A DNA stretch of 64,000 nt from Peptostreptococcus russellii (lineage in GTDB: Bacteria > Bacillota > Clostridia > Peptostreptococcales > Peptostreptococcaceae), in the NCBI RefSeq assembly GCF_900110295.1, contig NZ_FODF01000005.1, positions 1 through 64,000 on the forward strand, read 5' to 3'. A model generated the notes under the pieces. That model saw nothing but the letters and a program-made list of their open reading frames with translations. It was not told the origin of the DNA and did no database searches. The position numbers were made by a program, and so were the translations under genes. Positions 13,008-22,135 of this stretch are shown piece by piece; position 1 is the first letter of the stretch; every line of letters starts with the position of its first letter.

Positions 13008-13052
13008 CGAATAAACAGTTATATATGAACACCAATCCATATGTTTTTACAA

Positions 13053-13084
13053 AAAGAACTCTGGCTTATTGGCCAGAGCTCTTA
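13053..13084 (-). terminator. Terminator after prfA
   Basis: On the minus strand, AAGAGCTCTGGC pairs with GCCAGAGTTCTT (12 bp, one G-U) around a short loop and runs into a T-tract. Confidence 0.85.
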
Positions 13085-13105
13085 GAAAACTACTTTAACA
13101 ACAAA

Positions 13106-14170
13106 TTAAAGTGATGACATCTTTTCTGTCTGGTCAACTGTAATCAACGCATCTATCATCTCGTCTAAATCACCGTCTAAGAATGAATCTAACTTGTATA
13201 ATGTTAAGTTTATTCTATGATCACTTACTCTACCCTGTGGGAAATTATAAGTTCTTATTCTTTCTGACCTATCTCCTGTACCTACCTGACTCTTTCTTTC
13301 TGCCGCAATTCCCTTTTGCTGTTCAGCCATTGCCTTATCATATAATCTCGCCTTTAGAACCTTCATAGCTTTTTCCTTATTTTTAAGCTGTGACTTTTCA
13401 TCCTGACATGATACCACTTCTCCTGTTGGTATATGAGTAAGTCTTACTGCTGAATCTGTTGTATTAACACACTGACCACCATTGCCTGAGGCTCTAAAAA
13501 CATCAACTCTTATATCTTCTGGATTTACCTGAATTTCAACGTCTTCAACTTCTGGTAGAACAGCTACTGTAGCTGTTGATGTATGTATTCTACCTCCTGA
13601 TTCAGTTGTTGGTATTCTCTGAACTCTATGTACTCCTGATTCGTACTTCAATCTTGAATAAGCGCCCTTACCCTTTATCATAAATGAAACTTCCTTATAT
13701 CCGCCGACTCCTGTTTCATTTGAACTCATCATAGAAGTCTTCCAGTTTCTTCTTTCTGCATATCTACTGTACATTCTCAATAGATCTCCTGCAAATAGTG
13801 CAGCTTCATCACCACCTGCACCACCTCTAATTTCAACTATAACATTCTTTTCATCATTAGGGTCCTTTGGAACTAAAAGAATCTTTAATTCCTCTTCTAT
13901 TTGAGATATCTGAGATTCAGCTTCAGACAATTCCATCTTAGCTAATTCTCTTAAATCCTCATCACTTTCATTTTCAAGAATTTCCTTTGATTCATTTATC
14001 ACATTACTTACATCTCTATACTCTCTATATTTCATAACAATTGGCTCAAGTTCAGAGTTTTCCTTCATAAGTTTTTGCCAAGTTGGCTGATCACTTATTA
14101 TTTCTGGATCTGCAACTTTTTCACTTAGCTCTTTGTATTTATCTTCCAAAACATTTAGCTTATTTAGCAT
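13106..14170 (-). CDS. prfA: Peptide chain release factor 1
   Basis: 354 aa. It recognises UAA and UAG stop codons. The peptidyl-hydrolysis motif GGQ is at residues 231-233, and the RF1-type codon-recognition tripeptide PxT is at 187-189 (PTT within [18 protein letters not shown]). These distinguish it from RF2, which has SPF. PrmC, which methylates the GGQ glutamine, is encoded nearby at 15767 but on the other strand. The ribosome site AGGAAGGTGG precedes the ATG. Confidence 0.97.
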   Translation of the reverse strand: MLNKLNVLEDKYKELSEKVADPEIISDQPTWQKLMKENSELEPIVMKYREYRDVSNVINESKEILENESDEDLRELAKMELSEAESQISQIEEELKILLVPKDPNDEKNVIVEIRGGAGGDEAALFAGDLLRMYSRYAERRNWKTSMMSSNETGVGGYKEVSFMIKGKGAYSRLKYESGVHRVQRIPTTESGGRIHTSTATVAVLPEVEDVEIQVNPEDIRVDVFRASGNGGQCVNTTDSAVRLTHIPTGEVVSCQDEKSQLKNKEKAMKVLKARLYDKAMAEQQKGIAAERKSQVGTGDRSERIRTYNFPQGRVSDHRINLTLYKLDSFLDGDLDEMIDALITVDQTEKMSSL

Positions 14171-14346
14171 TTATTTCCACCTTCCTGTATTTATAAATAT
14201 CTGATAATTGCAATTTGCATCTGCAATACTACTATTCGTTCTTAAACATAATCAATTTTATATTATAACATATATTCACCTTTTCAACAAGCATTGTTAA
14301 CAAAACTAAAAAATTATAAGATAAAGTTATTTATTTTCTGTGTTTT

Positions 14347-14682
14347 CTAGATTTTACCTGTTAAAAACATTGATATAAGTATTATTATTCCTCCAGAAAT
14401 AACTGAAACACCTATATTTCTAAATTTAACTGAAATAGCTATTATCAATAAAGCTGGCAATAGCCTTATATTTTCTAAAGACAGAAACATTCTTCCATCT
14501 TTAAAAAATACATCTTTAACTGTAAGAGCTACAAATACACCAATAGGTATATACTTTATAAATCTCTCAAACTCCTTTGATGTACCTTTTTCTCCAAGCA
14601 ATGCAAAGGGAATGTATCTCATCAAGTACATTCCTATAAAAGAAAGAAATATTATCCCCAATTTAAGAAATGTACTACTCAT
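14347..14682 (-). CDS. azlD: AzlD-family branched-chain amino acid exporter subunit
   Basis: 111 aa, four hydrophobic segments. The conserved start of the family (MYLMRYIPFALL, then FIKYIPIGVFVALTV) is visible. With AzlC it forms a small two-gene branched-chain amino acid exporter. The start overlaps the end of azlC by 8 nt, so the two are coupled. Specificity beyond the family cannot be read. Confidence 0.88.
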   Translation of the reverse strand: MSSTFLKLGIIFLSFIGMYLMRYIPFALLGEKGTSKEFERFIKYIPIGVFVALTVKDVFFKDGRMFLSLENIRLLPALLIIAISVKFRNIGVSVISGGIIILISMFLTGKI

Positions 14683-15391
14683 TTACTTCACCTCTTTTCC
14701 CTTCACTTTTCTTGTCAATAAAATAACCTATAGTTGCAACAATAAGAGCAATTATTATAAGATCCAATCCGCCCTGATATATATTTAAAACAATCAGTGA
14801 CACTATAAGCGATACTATAACCATAAAAAAGTCGGTTTTGCTACTTACTTGAAGAACTGTCAAAACAATAAACATACTAGACATCATAAAAAAGCCTAAA
14901 TCTAGTGGAATATCTATTATTTGTCCAAAGATTGCTCCCAGACCATTTCCTATTACACCGTATAGACAAGCAAATAAACTTAGATAAAGGGCTGTATCTC
15001 CATCCCATTCCTTATCACTGTTAAATGCTATCTTATTTACTGCAAATGTTTCATCTGTAATAAACTGAGCAAATAACATTTTTTTCTTTCCCTCTAAATC
15101 CTTTGTATCACTCAATAGTGATGAGCTATACATAATATTTCTTAGATTAGTAATCAGTATTGTGGCTACAAGATATATTGAAATCTGAGGATTTATACCT
15201 GCTGATAACATATTAGCCGTAATAAAAACTGAACTTCCAGAAAAAATAAGTATAGACATTAATAGTATTTCAATAACATTAAATCCTACCTTCTGCACCA
15301 TAGCACCAGCCATAAAACCTAAAGATATGTAACCAAATGCAATCGGCAAAGAAGTTTTAAAAGCCTTTAAAATCTTTTTTCTTTTCTCCAT
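14675..15391 (-). CDS. azlC: AzlC-family branched-chain amino acid exporter subunit
   Basis: 238 aa from the ATG at 15391; the open frame begins at a TTG four codons earlier that lies inside the GAGGAG ribosome site. The N-terminal signature SLPIAFGYISLGFMAGAM and FSGSSVFITANML are typical of AzlC (COG1296), and FITDETFAV matches the conserved central motif. About seven or eight membrane segments. It pairs with AzlD downstream. Confidence 0.9.
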   Translation of the reverse strand: MEKRKKILKAFKTSLPIAFGYISLGFMAGAMVQKVGFNVIEILLMSILIFSGSSVFITANMLSAGINPQISIYLVATILITNLRNIMYSSSLLSDTKDLEGKKKMLFAQFITDETFAVNKIAFNSDKEWDGDTALYLSLFACLYGVIGNGLGAIFGQIIDIPLDLGFFMMSSMFIVLTVLQVSSKTDFFMVIVSLIVSLIVLNIYQGGLDLIIIALIVATIGYFIDKKSEGKRGEVNE

Positions 15392-15766
15392 AACTCTCCT
15401 CAATAATACAAATAATTAAACTCTACAACCCTCTTTTAGCACACTAAAATTTAGCATTTCCTGCAAGCTATGTTTATTATTTTTTCTTTGTATAGACTTT
15501 TTTAAAATCTCTTACACTTTTGATTTTTCTTGTCTCATCTTCTAATAAAGAAAATGAATTTTTTATTCATCATTCTCTATTCTATTATACTCTCTTTTTA
15601 TATGTTTTGTCTTTTCTTTCAAAAAATATATTGTGATTTTTTGATATAGTAGTTCTAATGAAGCCTAGATATGTTATACTCTTTAAGTAATTAATATTTA
15701 AAACTAATGTATGTTTACTTATATTTCAAAATAAATTAGATATGCAAATATATAAAGGAGAATAAA
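15392..15766. other. Divergent intergenic region azlC / prmC
   Basis: About 375 nt, AT-rich, containing promoters for both directions. TATACT near 15674 is a possible -10 for prmC, but no well-spaced -35 was found. No gene was seen. Confidence 0.4.
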
Positions 15767-16645
15767 ATGAAAAAAATAAGAGAAATAATCGCTGAATATA
15801 CTGAAAAATTAATGCCTTACAGCCAATCTGCTAGACTCGATGTTGAGATACTACTTTCTTATGTATTAAATATTGAAGATAAGATTAAACTTATGCTAAA
15901 TTATGACAAAGCTGTTGACGAAAAATCCTTCAAGGAATTTGAATCACTGTTTAACAAAAGATTAAATAAAATGCCTATTGCATATATTATAAATAAAAAA
16001 GAATTTATGGGTATTGAATTTTACGTAGATGAAAATGTTTTAATTCCTAGACCTGATACAGAAGTAATAGTCGAAGAATTAATTTCTAAAATGAATTCCT
16101 TGTCAGATAAGAAAAACATAAAAATATTAGATATGTGTGTTGGTTCAGGTGCAATTATTTTAAGCAGTGCTCTTCTTGCAGAAAATGCTGATAGCTTTCA
16201 ACTTTTTGGAGTAGATATATCCAAAGGAGCTCTTAAAGTATGCAAGAAAAATGCTGAAAATCTAAATGTAAAAAATATACAACTTATAGAAAGCAATCTT
16301 TTTGAATCAACTCAACTAGAAACTTTAAAAGGACAGGTTGATATTATTGTTTCTAACCCACCTTATATTGAAGAAAAAATTATAGCTAGTTTAAATTCTG
16401 ATGTAAAAGATTATGAACCCTTTATTGCTCTTTCTGGCGGTGAAAGTGGCATGGATTTTTATAATAATATTATTGAGGATTCTAGAGAATTTCTTAAAGA
16501 TGGTGGAATGCTAATATTTGAATCTGGTCATGATCAAGCAAATAAAATTGCAGATAAAATGATTTCTTCTGGATTTGAAAATATTTATACAAAAAAAGAT
16601 ATTCAAGGTTTTGAAAGAATGATTGCAGCTAGTTTTAAGAAATAA
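15767..16645 (+). CDS. prmC: Release factor glutamine methyltransferase
   Basis: 292 aa. SAM-dependent enzyme that N5-methylates the Gln of the GGQ motif in RF1/RF2. The N-terminal helical domain carries SARLDVEILLSYVL, then LIPRPDTEV at 92-100. Motif I is LDMCVGSGAIILS at about 121-133, and the catalytic NPPY is at 197-200. AAAGGAG precedes the ATG. It is alone on the plus strand, unlike the common prfA-prmC operon, which suggests a local inversion (inference). Confidence 0.95.
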   Translation: MKKIREIIAEYTEKLMPYSQSARLDVEILLSYVLNIEDKIKLMLNYDKAVDEKSFKEFESLFNKRLNKMPIAYIINKKEFMGIEFYVDENVLIPRPDTEVIVEELISKMNSLSDKKNIKILDMCVGSGAIILSSALLAENADSFQLFGVDISKGALKVCKKNAENLNVKNIQLIESNLFESTQLETLKGQVDIIVSNPPYIEEKIIASLNSDVKDYEPFIALSGGESGMDFYNNIIEDSREFLKDGGMLIFESGHDQANKIADKMISSGFENIYTKKDIQGFERMIAASFKK

Positions 16646-16689
16646 TTTCCATGTAATAACTATAAAAAAAATTTTATATAAAAGTAAGA

Positions 16690-16716
16690 AGCCGAGTAGA
16701 AATAATCTACTCGGCT
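16690..16716. terminator. Terminator after prmC
   Basis: Perfect 11-bp stem AGCCGAGTAGA / TCTACTCGGCT around AATAA, followed by ATATTTTTATT on the plus strand. Confidence 0.88.
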
Positions 16717-16760
16717 ATATTTTTATTCTATTAACTTTTTAGAAAGTGAAATAATATAAA

Positions 16761-16784
16761 ATAGCGTACACTTTGGCACGCTAT
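16761..16784 (-). terminator. Terminator after rpmE
   Basis: On the minus strand, ATAGCGTGC pairs with GTACGCTAT (9 bp, one G-U) and runs into TTTT. It lies about 50 nt beyond the rpmE stop and is separate from the prmC terminator. Confidence 0.75.
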
Positions 16785-16833
16785 CTTTAAGTAATATGTA
16801 AATTCGAATTCAAATATTAATTTACACGAAATA

Positions 16834-17034
16834 TTATTCCATGTTGAATCTCTTCTTAAACTTATCGATTCTACCACCCTTTTCGATATTCTTCTGCTTA
16901 CCAGTGTAGAATGGGTGACATTCTGAACATATTTCTACTCTTATTTCATCACTAGTTGAACCTGCCATAAATGTGTTTCCACATGCGCAACGTACTTCAA
17001 CTTCCTTGTAGTTTGGCTGTATATCCTTCTGCAT
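16834..17034 (-). CDS. rpmE: Ribosomal protein bL31, zinc-binding form
   Basis: 66 aa. The four zinc-ligand cysteines are visible as CAC near residues 16-18 and CSEC near 37-40, followed by the invariant HPFYTGKQ. This is the C+ form of L31, which can store zinc, not the Cys-less paralogue. It lies downstream of rho with its own terminator. GAGGTG-type site before the ATG. Confidence 0.96.
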   Translation of the reverse strand: MQKDIQPNYKEVEVRCACGNTFMAGSTSDEIRVEICSECHPFYTGKQKNIEKGGRIDKFKKRFNME

Positions 17035-17343
17035 TATTGATTCACCTCGCTTTTAAAATATTTCTTTTTCGGATTTCTAAGAAAACCGCTTAAATTCAAC
17101 TCCCTTATTATAACATAATAATAAAGTGAATTCAACATCTTTGTCCATAGTATTATAATTTTTTTCTTTTTTTATTGACATTTATATAAATGGTTTTTAT
17201 ATAAATTATTTTCTTTACTATATATGTTTTTTAATTTAAATAAAAAGTTATACAGCTTCTTTTATTATATTATTAAAAAAAGAAGCTGTATTTTTTGTTT
17301 TATTATTTTCGAATATTTAATTTGATATTCTTTATTTTGATTT
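17035..17343. other. Intergenic region rho / rpmE
   Basis: 309 nt, AT-rich, holding the rho terminator and presumably the rpmE promoter. No gene was seen. Confidence 0.5.
17250..17291. terminator. Terminator after rho
   Basis: Perfect 14-bp stem ATACAGCTTCTTTT / AAAAGAAGCTGTAT around a 14-nt loop. T-runs on both sides make it functional in either direction. Confidence 0.85.
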
Positions 17344-18978
17344 TTATATGAAATCGAGACTATTTATAAGCTCTATAAAGTCTCTATTGCTATCTGTCTT
17401 CTTCATCTCTTCTATTACCTTATCCGCAGCAATCTGAGTACTATCATCACTTACCATTCTTCTAAGTTTGTAAAGTACTTCCATTTCAGATTCACTTAAT
17501 AAAAGATCTTCTCTTCTAGTTCCAGATTTGTATACATCTATTGCAGGGAATATTCTCTTTTCTGCAAGCTTTTTATCAAGATGAAGTTCCATATTACCAG
17601 TTCCCTTGAACTCTTCAAATATTACATCATCCATTCTTGATCCTGTATCTACTAAAGCTGTTCCCAATATTGTAAGCGAACCACCGTTTCTTATATTTCT
17701 AGCAGCACCAAAGAATTTTTTAGGACCATGAAGAGCTCCTGGATCAATACCACCAGATAAAGTTCTTCCTGTAGGGCTAATTGTTAGATTATAAGCTCTA
17801 GCTAATCTTGTAATACTGTCTAGTAATATCACTACATCCTGTCCATGTTCAACAAGTCTTTGTGCTCTATTCAGAACCATTTCCGCAACTTTTACATGGT
17901 GTGATGCAACCTGATCAAATGTTGAGTATATAACTTCACCATCTATTGATTCCTTCATATCTGTTACTTCTTCCGGTCTTTCGTCAATAAGAAGAACTAT
18001 CAATTTTATATTAGGGTGATTTACTGAGATACTATTTGCAACTTTTTTTAATAATACAGTTTTACCAACCTTTGGTGGAGCTACTATCAAGCCTCTTTGA
18101 CCCTTTCCTATTGGAGAAAATAGATCTATTATTCTTGTAGATATTGTTTCTGCATCTGTTTCCAAAACAAGTTTTTCATCTGGATATATAGGTACAAGAT
18201 GTTCAAATGGTTTTCTGCTTCTACCTGTAGAAGGATGATCTCCATTTATGTAGTATATATACATTAAGCCCTTGAACTTTTCATTTGGATTCTCTGGCTT
18301 TGTAACACCTGTAACAAAATCCCCTGTCTTCAAACCAAATTTTCTTATCTGGTTTGGTGAAACATATACGTCATTTTCTGTTGAAAGATAATTTGTTCCT
18401 CTTAAAAAACCAAATCCATCTGGAAGAATTTCAAGAACACCTTCAGCCTTATTTTCCTCTGTCATTTCTGGTGGTGTTGAAAAGAAAGCATCAGTTATCT
18501 TTCTATCTATATTATTACTACTAAAACCCTTATACTCTCCTTGATTATTTTCATTACCTGAATTAGACTTATATCTATTTGAACTACTTACTCTTTGTTC
18601 CACTTGTTTAAACACATTATTACTGTTAAAGTCATTTCTTCTGTTGTTCTTGTTTTCATTAGAATCGTACTTTCTACTGTTTTCTTCTGTTTCTTCTGTT
18701 TCTTCTGTTTCTTCTGTTTCTTCTGTTCCTTCTCTATAATCTATATTCTTTTCCTTTAATTCATTTTCTTTACAATCATTATCATCATCAATATTTAATT
18801 TTTCTTTTAATTCCATTAAGCCTTGTTTGTCATTATCCAATTTTTCCATTATTTTATCTAAAAGCTCTGCCTTCTTATAGGTCGTCACAGATTTTACTCC
18901 AAGATCCTTTCCTACGACCCTTAACTCTATTATACTTTCCTTCTTAAGAAGGTCATATATTTTTTCTATCACACTCAT
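17344..18978 (-). CDS. rho: Transcription termination factor Rho with a low-complexity N-terminal insertion
   Basis: 544 aa, longer than the usual 420 or so. The N-terminal Rho helical domain (1-62) is followed by a disordered, charged stretch of about 100 residues (70-175). It contains five TEE repeats and then Asn/Ser-rich sequence. The RNA-binding fold follows ([16 protein letters not shown], 179-193), then the ATPase with Walker A PPKVGKT at 301-307 and [19 protein letters not shown]. Rho in several Clostridia has such an insertion, which can be prion-like and alter termination. The TEE array is encoded by five perfect 9-nt repeats, so its length may vary. An overlapping-frame AGGAGGTG site precedes the ATG. 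Confidence 0.96.
   Translation of the reverse strand: MSVIEKIYDLLKKESIIELRVVGKDLGVKSVTTYKKAELLDKIMEKLDNDKQGLMELKEKLNIDDDNDCKENELKEKNIDYREGTEETEETEETEETEENSRKYDSNENKNNRRNDFNSNNVFKQVEQRVSSSNRYKSNSGNENNQGEYKGFSSNNIDRKITDAFFSTPPEMTEENKAEGVLEILPDGFGFLRGTNYLSTENDVYVSPNQIRKFGLKTGDFVTGVTKPENPNEKFKGLMYIYYINGDHPSTGRSRKPFEHLVPIYPDEKLVLETDAETISTRIIDLFSPIGKGQRGLIVAPPKVGKTVLLKKVANSISVNHPNIKLIVLLIDERPEEVTDMKESIDGEVIYSTFDQVASHHVKVAEMVLNRAQRLVEHGQDVVILLDSITRLARAYNLTISPTGRTLSGGIDPGALHGPKKFFGAARNIRNGGSLTILGTALVDTGSRMDDVIFEEFKGTGNMELHLDKKLAEKRIFPAIDVYKSGTRREDLLLSESEMEVLYKLRRMVSDDSTQIAADKVIEEMKKTDSNRDFIELINSLDFI
18682..18726. repeat. Five perfect 9-nt tandem repeats inside rho
   Basis: TTCTTCTGT is repeated five times without change on the plus strand, reading Thr-Glu-Glu in the rho frame. 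It is suited to slip-strand length change in whole codons. Confidence 0.9.
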
Positions 18979-18997
18979 TTTTTCACCTCCTGTGAAA

Positions 18998-19117
18998 TTA
19001 TCTCATACTTAAAAGCACGCTTATCGCAAACGCAACACTGGATATCGCAAACACTAACGCAAAGCCTACTGCAATCACTTTATACAACATTTTTGATTTC
19101 TTTTTTTCTGCCTTCAT
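18998..19117 (-). CDS. 39-aa single-pass membrane peptide upstream of rho
   Basis: A short frame of 39 codons. The sequence starts MKAEKKKSKMLYKV, followed by a hydrophobic span (about residues 14-36: IAVGFALVFAISSVAFAISVL), and ends LSMR. A GAGAGGT site lies seven nt before the ATG, and the stop lies about 20 nt before the rho start. It is therefore probably co-transcribed with rho. The basic N terminus with one C-terminal helix resembles small DUF4044-type membrane proteins; this likeness is tentative. Function unknown. Confidence 0.6.
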   Translation of the reverse strand: MKAEKKKSKMLYKVIAVGFALVFAISSVAFAISVLLSMR

Positions 19118-19234
19118 GTTACTACCTCTCACTTTTTCTTAAATCTTTTTTTCATTTTTATAACTAGCCAAACAGCTATCTAAAAACAAAACTTCGCCAC
19201 TAGTTCTGTATATTCTTTTTAAAGATTTTAAACT

Positions 19235-20122
19235 TTACTTTTTTGCATTTTCTTTAGATACTTTAGTTATATATTCTAAAAAATCATCTCTTAAATCCGG
19301 TCTCTTTAATGCAAAGTCCACTGTAGCCTGTAAAAATCCATGCTTATCTCCTAAGTCGTATCTTTTCCCTTCAAATACATAAGCATACATATCTCTTTTT
19401 TCACTTAGTTCTTCAAGAGCATCTGTCAGTTGAATTTCACTATTTTTTCCTGGAGGAAGCTCACTAAGAATATCAAATATCTCTGGAGTTATAATATATC
19501 TTCCTAATATCGCAACGTTTGATGGTGCCTTTTCTGGATCTGGCTTTTCAACTAAATCTTTAACCTTATAAACATCATCTGCTACCTTACTTCCATTTAC
19601 TATACCATACTTATCGGTATCTTCCTTTGCCACTTCTTGAACACCCAATATTGTAGTTTCATACTTTTCATAAGCATCTATAAGCTGCTTTAAACATGGT
19701 TTTCCACCTTCATTATCTACAATATCATCACCTAGCATTACAGCAAATGGTTCGTCACCTATAAAGTATCTTGCACAATATATAGCATCTCCTAATCCCT
19801 TAGGTTCTTTTTGTCTAATATAGTGTATATTAACCATATTTGAAATATTTCTTACTATTTCAAGTAGTTCTGTCTTACCCTTGTTTTCCAGTTCAAGTTC
19901 TAGTTCCACAGACTTGTCAAAATGGTCTTCAATAGACTTTTTATTTCTTCCTGTTATAATTAGAATTTCTTCAACACCTGAAGCTACTGCTTCTTCTATT
20001 ATGTATTGTAAAGTTGGCTTATCCACTATAGGTAACATTTCCTTTGGTTGTGCCTTTGTTGCTGGTAAAAATCTTGTTCCTAATCCAGCTGCTGGTATAA
20101 CTGCTTTTTTAACTGTTTTCAT
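19235..20122 (-). CDS. galU: UTP-glucose-1-phosphate uridylyltransferase
   Basis: 295 aa from the ATG at 20122 (a TTG one codon earlier also fits). It forms UDP-glucose from UTP and glucose-1-phosphate for cell-surface glycans. The nucleotidyl-transferase start PAAGLGTRFLPATKAQPKEM contains the UTP loop and catalytic Arg/Lys. Further on are GLGDAIYCARYFIGDEPFAV and LGDDI. GAGGAGG lies 12 nt before the ATG. Length and motifs are normal for bacterial GalU. Confidence 0.96.
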   Translation of the reverse strand: MKTVKKAVIPAAGLGTRFLPATKAQPKEMLPIVDKPTLQYIIEEAVASGVEEILIITGRNKKSIEDHFDKSVELELELENKGKTELLEIVRNISNMVNIHYIRQKEPKGLGDAIYCARYFIGDEPFAVMLGDDIVDNEGGKPCLKQLIDAYEKYETTILGVQEVAKEDTDKYGIVNGSKVADDVYKVKDLVEKPDPEKAPSNVAILGRYIITPEIFDILSELPPGKNSEIQLTDALEELSEKRDMYAYVFEGKRYDLGDKHGFLQATVDFALKRPDLRDDFLEYITKVSKENAKK

Positions 20123-20278
20123 CAATTAACTCAACCTCCTCTTATTTTTATTTTATATTATATGAATTTTGGCATCTCTTATTTTTCGCACGGCTTTTCC
20201 ATTTATTAAAAAAGAAAAATAATACTAAGAAAATAATGCTTATTATTTTACTTAATATATTACTTATCATCCTTATTT

Positions 20279-21226
20279 TTACTTATTTAATTTTGACATA
20301 TCTTCTAAAATTATGCCTTCAAGATTGTCAAATTCGCTGATCTGTATTCTATCCAAAGACAGATTATCCATTACTGATTTTAATATTAGTTCACCTGATA
20401 ATATGATTTCTGCTCTCTTAGCTTGTAGGCCTTTTATATGCCTTCTCTCATCAAGGTTCATCCTAGAAATTTTTTCTATCTGTGTATTTAATTCATCAAA
20501 ACTAACAAAGCTGGCATGAATCTTTTCCATTGAGTAGGACTCTAGTTTCTGATTTATTGCAGAAACCGATGTTATTGTTCCACCTATACCCAAAAATCTA
20601 AATCCATCTTTCACTTTATATGAATCACATACTTCTTTTAAATCTTTTATTACTGATGATACTTCACCATTTATAAATTTATTAAGTTTTACAAGTTCTT
20701 CATTACTCTCAGGCATTGAGCTAATAAATCTATCTGTTGTTGACAAAGCTCCTAAATTGATGCTTCTTCGGTATAATATTTCTTTTGAGTTTCCAAATAC
20801 AAACTCCGTTGAACCTCCTCCTATGTCTAGTATTAATACATAGTCATCGGCTATACTTATACCACCAGTTACACCCTTATATCCAAGATAAGCTTCTCTT
20901 TCTCCAGATATAATCTCTACCTTTATTCCTATTTCTTCTTTCGCCCTTTTTACAAACTCTACACCATTTTTAGAATTTCTTAAAGCAGCGGTTCCAATAC
21001 AAAATATCTTTTCACATCCAAACTCCTTGCACTTTTGAGAAAATAGTTTAAGAGCTTCTATATTTAAATCCAAATACTCTCTGCTTATAAATCCATTTTC
21101 ATCTATTCCATGCCCTAATCTAGTTGTATTTATAAACTTCTCTCTATTTAAGAGTACACCGCCTTCTTCTTCAGCTAATAAAAGTCTCATAGAGTTTGTT
21201 CCTATATCTATAGCACCGTATTTCAT
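20279..21226 (-). CDS. Exopolyphosphatase / guanosine pentaphosphatase family protein (Ppx/GppA)
   Basis: 315 aa from the ATG at 21226; the frame starts two codons earlier at GTG, but AGGAG is best placed for the ATG. Actin-like ATPase fold: phosphate-1 motif AIDIGTNSMRLLLAE near the N terminus and phosphate-2 motif LDIGGGSTEFV near residue 135. The short form (about 310 aa) lacks the C-terminal HD domain of longer Ppx/GppA enzymes. It likely hydrolyses polyphosphate or pppGpp; which substrate cannot be told. The stop of the upstream gene rqcP is 11 nt away. Confidence 0.9.
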   Translation of the reverse strand: MKYGAIDIGTNSMRLLLAEEEGGVLLNREKFINTTRLGHGIDENGFISREYLDLNIEALKLFSQKCKEFGCEKIFCIGTAALRNSKNGVEFVKRAKEEIGIKVEIISGEREAYLGYKGVTGGISIADDYVLILDIGGGSTEFVFGNSKEILYRRSINLGALSTTDRFISSMPESNEELVKLNKFINGEVSSVIKDLKEVCDSYKVKDGFRFLGIGGTITSVSAINQKLESYSMEKIHASFVSFDELNTQIEKISRMNLDERRHIKGLQAKRAEIILSGELILKSVMDNLSLDRIQISEFDNLEGIILEDMSKLNK

Positions 21227-21237
21227 AAGCACTACTC

Positions 21238-21480
21238 CTATTGAACACTTTCATAAAGCTCTTTTGCTTCATTCTTTAATACATGCTCTTTTATATCTGT
21301 TATTCTATATTTTACTGTTTTTTCTCCAAAAGTTAAGCTTAAGATATCTCCTACCTTAACCTCAGAAGAAGATTTTGCAACCTTATCATTTATCTGTACT
21401 AACCCCTTTTCACAGGCTTCCTTAGCTACAGTTCTCCTTTTTATAATCCTTGATACTTTTAAATATTTATCTAGTCTCAT
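21238..21480 (-). CDS. rqcP: RqcP/YabO-type S4 RNA-binding protein of ribosome-associated quality control
   Basis: 80 aa from the ATG at 21480, where AAAGGAG lies eight nt upstream (the frame is open six codons further). The start MRLDKYLKVSRIIKRRTVAKE is almost the same pattern as Bacillus YabO/RqcP, an S4-fold protein. With RqcH it adds poly-alanine tails to peptides on stalled 50S subunits. HslR/Hsp15 is a distant alternative. In many Firmicutes it lies near mazG or divIC; here it precedes ppx, with which it is co-transcribed. Confidence 0.9.
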   Translation of the reverse strand: MRLDKYLKVSRIIKRRTVAKEACEKGLVQINDKVAKSSSEVKVGDILSLTFGEKTVKYRITDIKEHVLKNEAKELYESVQ

Positions 21481-21498
21481 AACATCTCCTTTAATCAA

Positions 21499-22091
21499 AT
21501 TTGTAATAAATATACTATATTATAGTATATCATATTGTCTTTTAAAAAATATGTTTTCCAACTCGATTATATAAAACTTTTTATTTTTTACTTACATATC
21601 CTTAAATTTTATATCATAAATAATCGAGATGAAGTTTGCTTTAACCATATTTTAAAACTTTGAATTACTATTTAAAATTTTCAATACTAAAATAATTCTT
21701 TTTATTAGTTTTTTCGAATATACAATGCCACTTTATTTTATTTCAATAAAATAGTGTTTATGCTTATTTTCGATTTTTTACTTTCGTATATTTATGATTT
21801 AATTAAATATTAATATTGTATTAATCATTATATATGAAAATTCTTTACTTAGTCTAAATAAAAAACAGAATCTCTTTTTATAAAAGAAAAACAAGAAAAT
21901 ATTTTTTCTATAATTATATATTGTAATCAAATTCTTTTTTCATATCATAAAAACTATTTTTAATAGTATTCCCTTTCTATTTTCTCCTTCTAATCGCAAT
22001 ATCTAATTGTAAATTCTGCAAAATTAAAAATAATAAATATTCTTATTTAGCTTTGCTTAAATATACTAGCTATATATTTAAAATTTTTCAT
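21499..22091. other. Long AT-rich gene-free stretch
   Basis: About 590 nt, extremely AT-rich, between the MFS terminator and rqcP. It should carry the rqcP-ppx promoter near its left side. I looked for remnants of reading frames, tRNA-like folds and repeats and saw none worth naming. Confidence 0.5.
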
Positions 22092-22125
22092 AAAAAAATA
22101 TACTCTAAAATGAGTATATTTTTTT
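22092..22125. terminator. Terminator after the MFS gene
   Basis: Stem of about 14 bp AAAAAAATATACTC / GAGTATATTTTTTT around a 6-nt loop. It works in either direction. Confidence 0.85.
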
Positions 22126-22135
22126 ATCTATCTTT

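Noticed and set aside
12439-13014. 191-codon plus-strand frame across tsaC
   Set aside because: Antisense to the conserved YrdC domain; Ser/Ile-rich shadow without a ribosome site.
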